A stretch of DNA of 64,000 bases, from positions 31,711,557 to 31,775,556 of the forward strand of contig NC_073311.1 of NCBI RefSeq assembly GCF_027595985.1, read 5' to 3'. Positions within the stretch are counted from its first letter, which is position 1; each line of letters opens with the position of its first letter. The notes beneath the pieces were generated by a model. That model was not told the origin of the DNA. It made no database searches and worked only from the letters and a program-made list of their open reading frames with translations. The stretch is from Sorex araneus (taxonomy: Eukaryota > Chordata > Mammalia > Eulipotyphla > Soricidae). Both the position numbers and the translations under genes were made by a program. Of the stretch, positions 21,086 through 31,475 are shown one piece after another.

Positions 21086-21297
21086 GCCTCTTCCACGCCA
21101 CAACTAAGCACATTTCAAAGCCTGTTTCAGCTCAGAGGAGAGGGAGATGGTGTGCTATTTCTCAGATTAGTGCTGCTCTGTGGAACTCCTGGCTTCTAAT
21201 CCCTATGGCATTTTAAGGATAGATTTTTTTGGTGGCTTGACTCTTAGGTGCAGTTCTTAAAAGATTGGGTGCCTCACGTGACAATGAACACTTTGTT

Positions 21298-21476
21298 GAG
21301 GCTGGAGTGATGGTACATCAGTTAAAGCACTTCTCTTGTAGCTGACCCAGGTCGCATCCTAGCACTGCATAGGGTTTCCTTCCTTCACCCACCGAGAGTG
21401 ATCCCTGCATGCAGAGCCAGGAGTAAGGCCTTAGCACCACTAGGTGTGGCCCAACAAACAAAAACAAAACATAAAC
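21298..21476 (+). mobile_element. tRNA-derived SINE, type A
   Basis: GAGGCTGGAGTGATGGTACATC, GTAGCTGACCCAGGTCGCATCC, GAGCCAGGAGTAAGGCC, GGTGTGGCCCAACAAAC and an A-rich end. Confidence 0.82.
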
Positions 21477-21619
21477 ACTTTGTTTCTCAGGAGAAACTGT
21501 TGTGGGTCACTATGGTGGGGAGCTGACGGTGAGATACCTTCTCAGTCTTTCCTGCCCTCTTTAATATGACCCCCCTTATTTATTCATGTGAAAGAGAGAT
21601 TCCACTACTTTTATTTAAT

Positions 21620-21790
21620 ATTTTTTGTTTGGGGACTATAGGAGGTGGTGCTCAGGGATTACTCCTGCCAGGGATTGGGGGAACCATATCCAGTGTCAGG
21701 TAACAAACTAGTGTCAGCAGGTAAAAAACTAGTGTCAGCTTTGTACAAGGCAAGTGACAACTTGCTGTACTGACTGCATGGCCCCTCTGC
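21620..21790 (-). mobile_element. tRNA-derived SINE, type A, with internal 21-bp tandem duplication
   Basis: GTTTGGGGACTATAGG, GCTCAGGGATTACTCC and CTTTGTACAAGGCAAGTG mark a reversed copy. A 21-bp unit (AGGTAACAAACTAGTG/AGGTAAAAAACTAGTG plus TCAGC) is repeated at about 21,697-21,738. Confidence 0.75.
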
Positions 21791-22365
21791 TAGTTTTCAG
21801 TCACCCCTTCCCCTGTGAGAAAATTGTTTAGTATGTGACTTTGGATGACAGAGATGTGACAGAGATGAACTTAGGATCTTTTTACACTAGTAATTTGAAC
21901 CAGATTCTTTAATTCCTCCTCTTAAACTTATTGAATCCTAGAGAAGTGGGCCTGAAGTGAATAGGGTATCTGGCCATGGTCACCTATTAATATTGCTGAA
22001 AAGCTGCATGCAACCAAAAGTCAAAATAACCTGTAAAGCAGCAGGCAACCTCTTTCTGCCCAATAGTAACCACTAGTAGTACTAGTAAAGGCTAATACAG
22101 ATACACAGCAGGGCACAGTGGTAGAATCAGAAAGGGAACCTAGAGGAAGACCCCGGGTGAGTGAACGGTAACCCATCCTTTTACATGTGACAGCAAAGAA
22201 CAGAGAGAAACCCAAAAGAGACCTAGATTTGACATGAAAAAATTTTCTTCAATCTATGCCAAAACAAAGGCACCTGTAAAATAGTCTTATATTTTTGTAT
22301 CATAGTGCCACATTGGAATTAAGAAGAAGCACTGTTTCCTAATATCCACACAGGCAGCGTAGGGC
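21791..22365. other. Gene-free interval
   Basis: No gene or repeat is recognised. Confidence 0.35.
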
Positions 22366-22369
22366 AAAA

Positions 22370-22620
22370 ATGGAAAAACTTAAAGATATGTGCACAATAT
22401 TCTCATTGTAATGTTACTCCACAAACGGTGAAAGAATTGAAAACCACTTAAATGTTCAGCTTGGGGAAATAAAAATTAGGAATTTCCACTCAATTTAATA
22501 TTATGCAGTCATAAAAGTGATAATTATAAAGAATAAGGGGCACTGAGGCATATTTAAACTATTTTAAGAGAAAAAAGCAGAGTATATGATTTCATAATAT
22601 AACTAAGCTAAATTAGGTAG
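22370..22620 (+). mobile_element. Ancient LINE-1 3' fragment
   Basis: 'AACCACTTAAATGTTCAGC', 'GGGGAAATAAAAATTAGG', 'TTATGCAGTCATAAAAG', 'TTTAAGAGAAAAAAGCAGAG' follow the old mammalian L1 ORF2 end ('acctaaatgtccatcaa...atgcagccataaaaaag...aaaaaagcaagttgcag'). Confidence 0.65.
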
Positions 22621-22649
22621 GTTAGCAGAGTTAGTGCAGACACACCGAT

Positions 22650-23554
22650 ATTTATAAAATATGAATTTAGTTGAGGTTGTGAATGATTCTTTTCTTTGAT
22701 CTATACCTTTATTATAATTTGGGGAAGGGATAGGGAGAGTTCCGGGCTGAACAATGAACAGTTGTAGAAGCACAGGGTGAAAGAGAAAGATGCCTGCCAG
22801 GGAACTTGGTATGTCCCAATGGAATTCTTCCTTCCCAGATCCTTCCCGCTTTTGCTTGGAAAACACATTCTCATTCATCCCGACAGCTAAGATACCAACC
22901 TGGGAATTATCCCAGACACTTTTGTTGAACATCCACATCTGAACAGACACCTAATGGTGAGTCGAACTCAATCAGTGCCTCCAAGTCAATCTTTTTGTCT
23001 CTTTCCCTACTGCTGCTACCTTAGGTCAGCGTATCCTCTCTTACTTGCAAACATTTTTTTCTTTGCCAATATCAGCCTTCAACTCATACGCACACTAGAC
23101 TTCCCACAGAGAGATAGGATCATGTCAGTTTTCTCTTAAAACACTCGGTGACTGCAGGGATGGATAAGAAAGTGATCAGTTGTCTGCCATGGCTCAAGAC
23201 CCTACCTCACACGGCAAGGCCTTCTTGTTGCAGGTGTTAATTCTGTAACACACGAAGAGGATGTGTCATGCTTCAGGCTTTTGCTTTTGTCTTTGCTCCC
23301 TCAGTCTGCATAGATGTGGATCTTGTCCTCTTCCATGTCTACATGTACCCCTGACACTTGATTAAATGCTTAGAAAATTCTAGGTATCGAAGAAGGAATA
23401 TATCTAGAACACTCTGGACCCTCAATTATAGAAATGAGAAAGACAGGGAAGGAAAGAAGATGAGGGAGGAAGTAAGAAGTAGTGAACAAGAGGTAAAAGG
23501 GTCTGGGATCAAAACCCCAATTTAATGATGTGTCCATGAAAGAGAGAGGTTGGG
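22650..23554. other. Gene-free interval
   Basis: Nothing recognised. The 115-codon minus-strand frame ending at 22,603 partly overlaps LINE sequence and has no recognisable domain. Confidence 0.35.
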
Positions 23555-23700
23555 GCACCGGGGGCACCCTGGGACCACTGGTAGAGGGAAAGTCATGTTG
23601 GTGGTGGGATTGGTGTTGGAACCATGGAAACTATTGAATGCCTGAAATTCTATTATGAATGACTTTGCAATTAATAAGTAAATTGATAATAAATTACTAA
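23555..23700 (+). mobile_element. LINE-1 3' UTR, older subfamily
   Basis: GGGACCACTGGTAGAGG, GTTGGTGGTGGGATTGG, TGCCTGAAATTCTATTATG and AATAAATTACTAATAAATAAAA match the 11.9-kb copy. Confidence 0.75.
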
Positions 23701-23714
23701 TAAATAAAAATTAT

Positions 23715-24060
23715 ACCAAGTAAAATGTGATTGGAGAGCCCGTGCGGGAAGGGAGATGCATGCTGAAAGTAGACTAGAGACTGAACAGGATAACCACTCA
23801 ATACACCTATTGCAAACCACAACACCCAAAAGGAAAGAGAGAGATCAAATTGGAATGCCCTGCCGCAGAGGCGGGGTTGGTTGGGGGGGATGGGATTGGG
23901 GGTGGGTGGGAGGGATACTGGGTTCATTGGTGGTGGAGAATGGACACTGGTAGAGGGATGGGCTCTCAAACATTGAATGAGGGAAAAACAAGCATGAAAA
24001 TGTGTGAATCTGTAACTGTACCCTCACTGTGACTCACTAATTAAAAATAAATTAATTAAA
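23715..24060 (+). mobile_element. LINE-1 3' UTR, younger subfamily, 5'-truncated
   Basis: GACTAGAGACTGAACAGG-like text, CTATTGCAAACCACAAC, a G-rich block at 23,877-23,925, GAATGGACACTGGTAGAGG, CTGTAACTGTACCCTCAC and a tail of AATTAAAAATAAATTAATTAAAA align closely with 60,050-60,376. AT-rich repeats AAAAATTATA at both ends may be the TSD. Confidence 0.88.
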
Positions 24061-24069
24061 AAATTATAT

Positions 24070-24640
24070 TTAAAAAGAGAAACAAGGCAGGAAAAAGTAG
24101 CCTGTCTAACTATCAGACTTCAGGCTGAACATCTTGAAAGCCTTGCTCCAGAATCATCTCAGTCTTTGAGACGCAGTTGAGAAAGCTGATGGCATTTTGA
24201 TGATTTCTAATTCTTTGTCTATGTTCTGATCCCATCAACCTTCCATCCTTTCTTTCTCTGGATGCTTTTAAAAGTATTTATTTCTGATGATCTGCCACAG
24301 TGCTAGATCCTGGTATTTCTCCTTGATGCTGCCGGAGTGATGGGTGCTTTTTCAATCAAGAAACTCATTTCCTTTAAATGTGAGGAATTAGCTCTATGAT
24401 TTCTTTGATAGTACTTTCTGCCTCATTACTCCTAGTATTACTGGATCTTCTATTCTTTGAATAGCGCATCTATGAATGCTTTTCTAATTTCCTTGTATTT
24501 AATTTTCCTGCTTTTTGTTGTTCATTTCCCCCCCAGGTTTTCTCAATAAACCTTTGTATTACTTATTATTATTTTTTAATTATATGTGTAGTTCCCAAAA
24601 GTTCTTTATAATTCCCTCAGTAATTCATTAAAAAAAAAAT
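24070..24640. other. Gene-free interval, possibly old repeat
   Basis: No gene. The sequence reads like decayed antisense LINE DNA but has no landmark I can name. Confidence 0.3.
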
Positions 24641-24641
24641 C

Positions 24642-24790
24642 TGGGGCCAGACAGCTAGCTCTGTGGACTGGGATGTATGCTGCTTTGCATTCATAAATCC
24701 TAGGCCCAATCCCCAGCACCATATGGTCTCTTTTGTACTGCCAGGAGAAACTCCTGAGCACTTCTGGGTTTGGCCCCATGCTCCAAATAA
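24642..24790 (+). mobile_element. tRNA-derived SINE, type A
   Basis: GGGGCCAGACAGCTAGCTC, GGCCCAATCCCCAGCACC, CATATGGTCTC, TGCCAGGAGAAACTCCTGAGC, CTGGGTTTGGCCCC. Confidence 0.8.
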
Positions 24791-24799
24791 TCTGTTCTT

Positions 24800-25480
24800 A
24801 ATTTGTGGATGAAATATTGCTTTGGTAACATTAAAGGCAGTTTTATTTCAATCGATCTATTTCAGTTGTACCTCAGTTCTCTGTATTGGTTCTTTTACAC
24901 CCATATTTTTTTCCTGTGTGTTTTGGTTCCTCTGTTCTGCATAAAAGAGAGCCCACAAATGCCTCTTCTGCCTTTCATGAATATATGTTCTTATCATAGA
25001 GTAAGGTACTGTGCAAAATAATTAAAAATGTTGAGATTGTGTATTTGGGGGGAGTTTTTTTCTTTGCTGTTACCTGGAAAGCTTTGGAGCAGGGTGATAG
25101 ACCTGTCTAATATGTTTTCTCCTTCTTCCTTTTTCTTGCTATATTTTTAATCCTAGAGTAGAAATCTCCATTTTTATACTCTAGAGATAAAAGGAAATAT
25201 CTGAGTGATATAATCCTAACTGCCAGCAGACTGGGAGATAATCAAAGGCAAACTATTAAGAAATCCAATCAATCCCAACAACTCCTTGACTCTTCTGTGT
25301 TTAGCTTGATGCTTTATCCTCATCCTCACTCATAGCTTGCTGATTCCTGGGCGGCAACTGAAACATCCACTTTTCCTGGCTGAGGTTTGGCCTGCTCATT
25401 GCTGTTCTTCTCAATAAACACTTCTGTCTCCATTGCTCCCCAATCTGTGGTGTTAACTCAGCATTTTATTTTCTACTATT
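24800..25480. other. Gene-free interval
   Basis: No gene or repeat is recognised. Confidence 0.35.
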
Positions 25481-25485
25481 TATCT

Positions 25486-25592
25486 AGCTACTTGTGGCAT
25501 ATTTGATATGCCAACATGTAACAAGTCTCACAATGGAGACATTACTGCAAATGGATGAACAACTGGACGACAGTGCTACAGTGCAGTGCTAC
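25486..25592 (+). mobile_element. 5'-truncated RTE-tail element (3' part of type B SINE)
   Basis: Only the 3' portion is present: GTGGCATATTTGATATGCC, ACAAGTCTCACAATGGAG, ACATTACTGC...GATGAACAACTGGACGAC, then AGTGCTACAGTGCAGTGC. There is no tRNA head. Truncation at the 5' end is expected for LINE-style target-primed insertion. Confidence 0.85.
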
Positions 25593-25684
25593 TATTTAGC
25601 TGATAAGCTTTATTGACTATTGTATCCACTCTTTTTATTTGCTTTGTATTTTGTTAGTATGTTACTTTTGCTATTAAGAACTTT

Positions 25685-25795
25685 TGGGGCCAGGATGTGA
25701 TCCAAATGGTCAAGCCTTGTATGCATGATGCTATGGGTTCAATTCTCGACCTGGCTTCTTTAACAACCCAATTGGACAGGGGTGCCCCCCCCCCA
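25685..25795 (+). mobile_element. Probable SINE head, diverged
   Basis: TTTTGGGGCCAGGATGTGATCC, GTCAAGCCTTGTATGC and GGGTTCAATTCTCGACC resemble the SINE head and B box. The body is lost and ends in a C run. Confidence 0.5.
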
Positions 25796-26359
25796 CAATA
25801 CAACAATTCTTTACTGTCATTTTGTCATTTTATATGCCTTGGGGTGGGACTGGTGATAAGTATGTGCATTAAGTTTGTAGTGCTCCATGAAACCTCTTTG
25901 ACCTCTGTGGTAGGCTAGAGACAAATGGGATATAGTTCAGATGATGCATTTAGGAGGTATGTAATTGTGGTCCAGCAAGAATTTCTTGTATGGGTGGACT
26001 CATGGATGATAATAGTCTCTTCCACAGTCTAGAAGTTTGTGCATCTGAAAAACTGGATTCCTTGTTCCTCTCACCTTGCAGTTTCTTCTTACCAAGCCCA
26101 CTAAACTTCATGGGCACTTTTGTAGGAGCAAGCAATGAGTTAGGAATAATCTCACGATTTGCACCCTTGCTTTTTGCAGAAATGTTGTTATTTTGAAGTT
26201 TTGTTAATGAAAGGAAAAGCAGTCTTAAATGCAGTCTTCATTATCTTTCAGCTCTGGGTCTCTGATCTAACTTTACTTTTATCTCTAGGAAGAAAGATTT
26301 GTCTTGTTCTATGTTTGCTCTCTTTCAGTGTCTGTGTCTCCTATTCCCCAAACTGTAAT

Positions 26360-26512
26360 GTTTATCATATTTATTAGTTTTATGTCTCTTTTCCCCAGAA
26401 GAGCATCATTTCCTTGAGGGTAGGTCTAACTCACATTTGTCACTGTATTCCCAGTGGCATTCTTGCCACATTATGGAGGCTTAATATTAATAAATGACTA
26501 TAAACACAGTGA
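26360..26512 (+). mobile_element. LINE-2 3' end (ancient)
   Basis: CATTTCCTTGAGGGTAGG, TGTCACTGTATTCCCAGTGG and AATATTAATAAATGACTA follow the L2 3' end ('ctccttgagggcaggg...tgtatccccagc...caataaatg'). Confidence 0.75.
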
Positions 26513-26699
26513 CGTTTCAGATGAAGTACTTAAGATTAGGTCAGTTATTTGGGTCACCTGCAATGACACAGAAAATTAGTATTGATGGTTCTTAAGAAAG
26601 CAAATCATTCTCAAAGAATGGACAGTACTCTACCTTCTTTCTTTCATTAAGAATTCAAGTCTCTATTTCTATTGTTTTCCTCCCAGCTCTCTCTTTGGC

Positions 26700-26835
26700 A
26701 GCATGCTGTTTCTACATCTGGTTAAGATTTATTCTGCTTGGTGTTACGGTTAGTTATCCATCTGCTTTTGTAAGATTATAAGCTACTTGAGGGCAGAGGT
26801 TGATTTAATTGTCTCTGCTTTCCCATAGAAATACA
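26700..26835 (+). mobile_element. LINE-2 3' fragment
   Basis: GATTATAAGCTACTTGAGGGCAG, GTTGATTTAATTGTCTCTGC. This is the same L2 3' landmark as the preceding copy, without its terminal part. Confidence 0.6.
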
Positions 26836-27047
26836 TACAAAGAACAGATGCAAAGAGCTCAGATTCATGTTTCAGAGAATCTGGATTTGTCACACATGCA
26901 AAGGTGGAATCTGTACCAGTGAGGTTGTGAGACTTTCAGTAAACAAAGGGAGATTAGTAGAGATTAAGTGTTTTCTGTGAATCACTTTAATTTAGCAGCA
27001 GATTCTTATACTATACTGTGGTATATTTCTTACCTCACTTGCCATAG

Positions 27048-27380
27048 GCATCCTTTCTTCCGTTTTTTCCTTCTCCCTCTCTTCTCCGTTCCTTCCATTC
27101 CCTACTTCTTCTTCCCTTCCTCTTCCCCTTTCTTCCCTTCCCCTTCTCCTTACCCTCCTCTTCTCTTTACCTTCCTCTTCTTCCCTTCGCCTTCTCCTTC
27201 CCTTCCCCTTCCTTCCCTTCCCTTCCTTCCCTTCCCTTCCTTCCTGTCCCCTTCCTTCCCTTGTCCTTTCTTCCTTTACCCTTCCTTCCCTCCCCTCCCT
27301 TCCCCTTCCTTCCCTTCCCTTCCTCTTCTTTTTCCCTTCCCTTTCCCTTCTCTTCCTCCCCCCCTTCCTTCTTCCTTTAT
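27048..27380. repeat. 330-bp polypyrimidine tract, (CCCTTCCTTC)n
   Basis: The plus strand is almost entirely C and T, with only a handful of purines across about 330 bp, arranged as CCTTCCC/TTCCCTT units. The long frames through it (Phe/Pro/Ser-rich forward, Arg/Glu/Lys/Gly-rich reverse) are compositional. Tracts of this kind can form triplex DNA. Confidence 0.95.
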
Positions 27381-27834
27381 TGAGGTAACATTGGTTTTCA
27401 CCATGCATGTTTCAGTAGTGTTTTCTCACAACTCTTCAAATGTAACTTGTTGCACAGTGCTCACCACTGACATGTGGGTGTTTCTCCATCACAGTCAACT
27501 GAATCCCTTCCACCCTTTGAAACTTTTCCCCAAACCTTCCAATCTCAGTCATTCAGTCTTTGGAACCAGTTTAATATGTTCTTTTGAAGAGCATATTTTC
27601 AATGGCCATGAGTTGTAAAGGTTTATTACCTGTCAATAATATATCAATGTACCCCATAAAAAATTTCTATTAGTCCCCACCATGCAGTCAATGATTTGAG
27701 TAATCTTAGGCTTGTTATCTTTTCTCTAAATTTTTATAAACTCTTCCAGATTTATATAAATTAGTTATTTAAAATTTATCTTAGGATACTACCATGAGAA
27801 GACCGATTTTTCCTCCCACTTCTTTTTTGTTCTG

Positions 27835-28125
27835 TCAATTTTTGAGGCATCTCTCAATGCTCAGGAAGTCTCTGGCCTCTCCCAGGCTACCCATGGTACT
27901 TGGCCATCTGGGCTGGCAGTTCAGGAGTGGGGCTAAAGAAAATGATGCTGCTTGGGTCTTGTGGGGTCAGGGACCACTGGGATCATCAACTCATGATTGG
28001 GGACCTCCCAGGTTATATGAAGCAATGCTCAGGATGCCATGCGGTGGTGGGGACTGAATGCAGATTTCACGGTAGATTATCTTGCATATGTTCAAACCCT
28101 GTACAATATGCCAGGCCCTTTCCTA
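27835..28125 (-). mobile_element. Possible decayed SINE(s)
   Basis: GGGGACTGAATGCAG, ATCTTGCATATGTTC and CAATATGCCAGGCCC resemble the right part of a reversed SINE. The left 200 bp has GGGGACCTCCCAGG-like text but no firm alignment. Confidence 0.35.
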
Positions 28126-28212
28126 CTTCCCTCTTATTAGGAGGGAGCAACATGTGTAAAGCTATTGGTGCTGATTCATAAATAACTGAATGGTAAGGTA
28201 AAATGACTAGAG

Positions 28213-28327
28213 GGAAGTGTTAGGGACAGGGCATATAGTTCAGTAGTAGAGCAGTTGCCATGCAGATGTGAGGTTCTGGTTTCTATCTCTAGCACTGCAA
28301 AACAAAAACTGTAAACAAAAACAAAAA
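28213..28327 (+). mobile_element. Old tRNA-like SINE
   Basis: GGGACAGGGCATATAGTTCAG, TAGTAGAGCAGTTGCCATG, GGTTCTGGTTTCTATC (decayed B box) and CTAGCACTGCAAAAC with an A-rich end. Confidence 0.6.
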
Positions 28328-28329
28328 GC

Positions 28330-29795
28330 AAGTAAGATGAAGCGGTTTGTTATTTGAAATGATATGTCAGATGAGCAAAGATTTAGCCACACGGGTGGCA
28401 TGATTCATCTCTCAAGTAAGTGCAGACCACTCCTTGTGGCATAAACAGAACCTGGTGGCTTAGATAGATGTTTCTGGAAGAATGTTATTAAGTTCTTTAA
28501 AACATTTAGAAAGTGTTTATTTTAATCACTGTAATCATAACAGGGGTGTGTGTAGGTTCTTAAAATAATACAAGTCACCTGTCTGCTACGAGTCACTGAG
28601 CAGTGAAAATAATTTCCCAAACTGCAAAGAGCCAGGATAAAAAATAAAATTCATGTTGAAAATTTGGATTACTTTTATACCAAGAAATAATTTAGTGGTA
28701 AGAGCATAATTTTACCTCAGTATAGTCTTGGTTTTAATCAGATTTCTGAAAATTATATTATAATCTTTAAAGCTACAAAAGTTATATATGCATATGTATA
28801 TTTATAAAATTGACGGCTTATGGGAGTTTTAGTGGCCAAAAACTTAGGGCAATCCAGGTCAAGACTATAGCCAACTTAAGTCCTTGACCTAGAAGTAGAT
28901 CAAGTAGGAGTGCAAGTGTGGCTGGGGTCCCAAGGTTATGAGCATATCATTCCGGTGCTAGACTTAGCATGGATTCCCTAACTTGTGAAATTTTTTTTTC
29001 AAAGGTGTATTTCCCTTTAGCCAATGATAACTTGTTAACTGGTACTTGCCTCTGGGATCCTCAGCTAATTCGTTGTAGGTGCTCACCCCAGTCATGTTTC
29101 TAAGTTCAGCTTAGTTACTGACCCAAATCATGCCTGCTTATTTTATTTGGTGGGTTTCCCTTGGTATGTAATTTATGCCTATGAAATCTTTAGTGACTTC
29201 AGGGGACAGGTCATATTCTTTTCATGGGTGGTCCAGAGGTCATCAAATATTTTATTTGGTTGTTTAAGATAAAGCAGTAACTTGAATAAATACGAAATAC
29301 GGATGGAGTTGTGTTCTTTGGAAGAAAATTTATCAGCCTAAAAGCTCTTTGAGGACTATTTGAAATCTTGAATGAAAATGACTTTTGATTTTTTTCCAGG
29401 ACTCTATGACTTGAGCTATGAAAATTGATGAATAAGTAAAGTTGTGTTATAACTTTGTTTCCTAACAGTGGAAGTCAACAAAATGTTCTTCCTTTATTTC
29501 CCCTGACATTTCTAAGGATTGGCCTCCTTTCTTTTTTAATTGATGCATCATTTTCTTAATTATAATTTCTGCCTTTCCTGCCCTTTCAGGTACCCATGTC
29601 TCTTGAAATATAGTAATTATTCTGAGTTCTATTCCTGTCTTTCCCCCCTAATTTACTTTGTTCCTCCTTTAGATTCTATTATCACCCCTGCCAGTAAATG
29701 TTCATATACCTTTAGTTTATACCTTTCAAGGGTCATAGGTACCCTTTCTATTGAAAATGAAATATTCTTCTGTCCATATCTACTTATTTAAGACA
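28330..29795. other. Gene-free interval
   Basis: No gene or repeat is recognised. Confidence 0.35.
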
Positions 29796-29799
29796 TTTT

Positions 29800-30345
29800 T
29801 AATTTAAATTTTTCCCTCTACCTAAACACCATCGCATACAAAGTTGTTCATGATATATTTTGTTATAGCCATGCAATAGTCCAACCCTAATTCTACCACC
29901 AGTGTACCCATTTTCCCAACCAACCACCAAGCCTATGCCCTTAGAAGGCACAAAATAATTTATTTTATATTGCTTATTTCAACTAAATGGCTAATGGAAT
30001 TATCAAATTGCTTTAGTAGAAGAAAATCTGTGAGAATTGTTTTATCTTACCATGGGGTCATTAAGTCCTTATCTGAGGGTTTACTAAGCTGCTGTAGTTG
30101 AGCCTTCTATGCTAATGTTTTTTAGTTGTTGAACTTAGTTTGCTTCTATGTTACTTTCCCATCCAATTTATTGTGCCACTAATGGGATGCCATTATTATA
30201 GAATTTGGAAGTGTCTTGCAGATGCATTTGCTGGCACATGCTCTAGAAACTTCAGAATATTTAACTGGGCCATGAATTTCCGTGGCAGTGGTTGTGAGAT
30301 ATTGGGTGTGGCTTCTGGGACTGTCCACCTCAACTCTGAGAAGTT
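29800..30345 (-). mobile_element. LINE-1-like 3' UTR element, older variant (second copy)
   Basis: TACAAAGTTGTTCATGATA, CCAACCCTAATTCTACCACC, GCACAAAATAATTTATTTTATATTG, TGTGAGAATTG and 'GTTGAGCCTTCTATGCTAATG' parallel 15,323-15,950. Confidence 0.55.
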
Positions 30346-30904
30346 AAAAACTTCTCTGAACTCTAAAGTTGAAAAAAATGTTTTAATGATAGTTGAGAAA
30401 TCAAACAGGAGGTATGCTCTTACAGCTATTTTTTTTCTATAACTTTTATGAAAGAAAATCACTTGTTAAGATTCTTCAATGACTTGCACTCCAGTGGAAG
30501 ACAAGTTTATAAAATGAAGCGGCTAACAAGACAGACATGTGATGGTCTATAATCAAACTCACCTGGTCCATGTTGTAGACATTTAGGGAAGTGGATAATT
30601 ATTCTGTAAAGGATTATCAGGAAAAGCTTCCCTGAAAAGTTGACTTTTGGAACTGAATCTAACAAATAGTTGCACCCAGATGGTGGAAGGATAACCACGC
30701 CAAATAGTTCATGATAAGTTCTAAGGCCAGAATGAACATGAGTGTTATGATTTGGGCAGGGAAAGAAGCATGAAAAGTAACTCTGACCAATGCAAAAGGC
30801 ACGGATTCAGGGATTGTGTTCAAATGGAGTTTTGTTGGGTTGGTGAGGCTCAAGATGAGGTCAGAAAAATGCTACCTCCCCCCACTATTGCCCCCACCAA
30901 CGAA
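30346..30904. other. Gene-free interval
   Basis: No gene or repeat is recognised. Confidence 0.35.
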
Positions 30905-31475
30905 TCATGAATCATGAAATCTTGTTAATCTTCGATTTCTCGAGCGGGCTCAGTAACCTCTCCTTTCATCCTTTCCCTGAGATCTTAGAAGTCTATCTCA
31001 ACTCGGCCCTCCCAAAGATGTCACACTGGAAACTCTTGAAAGAGTGACAAAGCAAGGGTCAAGGGAATGAGATCCAGCTTGTTACTGGATTTAGCATATG
31101 AATACACCATGGGAAACTTGCAAGGCTGTCCCTTGTGGGCAGGAAACTCTCAGAGGCTTGCTAGTTTTTCCCAGAGGGAGAAGTAGGCTACATGATATTG
31201 CGTGGCCGCTTCTGGGAGCTTGCTTTTAAGTCTCTCTGGATGTTGGCCATTGATGGGATTACACACACCTGGGTTCCTCTCCTGGTACCTTCAGGCGTGA
31301 GGCCTGTCCAATCATATGGAGAGGGGCCTCGAGCATTGCTGTAGCTAGATTCCGGTGGTCTTCGGCTGCCGGGAGCTCTGCTCGGGGTGGGTAGGGAAGC
31401 TGGAGACCATCCTCTCCGAGGACAGAGAGTCTCTTGCCTGCACTCCTGGCTGTCTTCCCCGGGGTCCCCCACCAA
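30905..31475 (-). mobile_element. RTE-tail non-autonomous element C, copy with inverted 5' end and a small templated insertion
   Basis: The reversed order is: tail and CTTCGATTTCTCGAGCGGGC at the left; GATCTTAGAAGTCTATC; a TCCAGCTTGTTACTGG segment; TGGATGTTGGCCATTGATGG; GGTACCTTCAGGCGTGAGGC; TCTTCGGCTGCCGGGAGC; and GAGACCATCCTCTCCGAGG. This mirrors the plus copy at 52,258-52,800. From about 31,423 to 31,470 the 5' end (GAGAGTCTCTTGCC, CTGGCTGTCTTCCCCGGGG) runs in the opposite, plus orientation. A 22-bp stretch at 31,036-31,057 is absent from the other copies. Confidence 0.88.

Noticed and set aside
26968-27618. 216-codon plus-strand frame, Pro/Phe/Ser-rich
   Set aside because: About half of it is the polypyrimidine tract. 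Composition alone keeps stops away.
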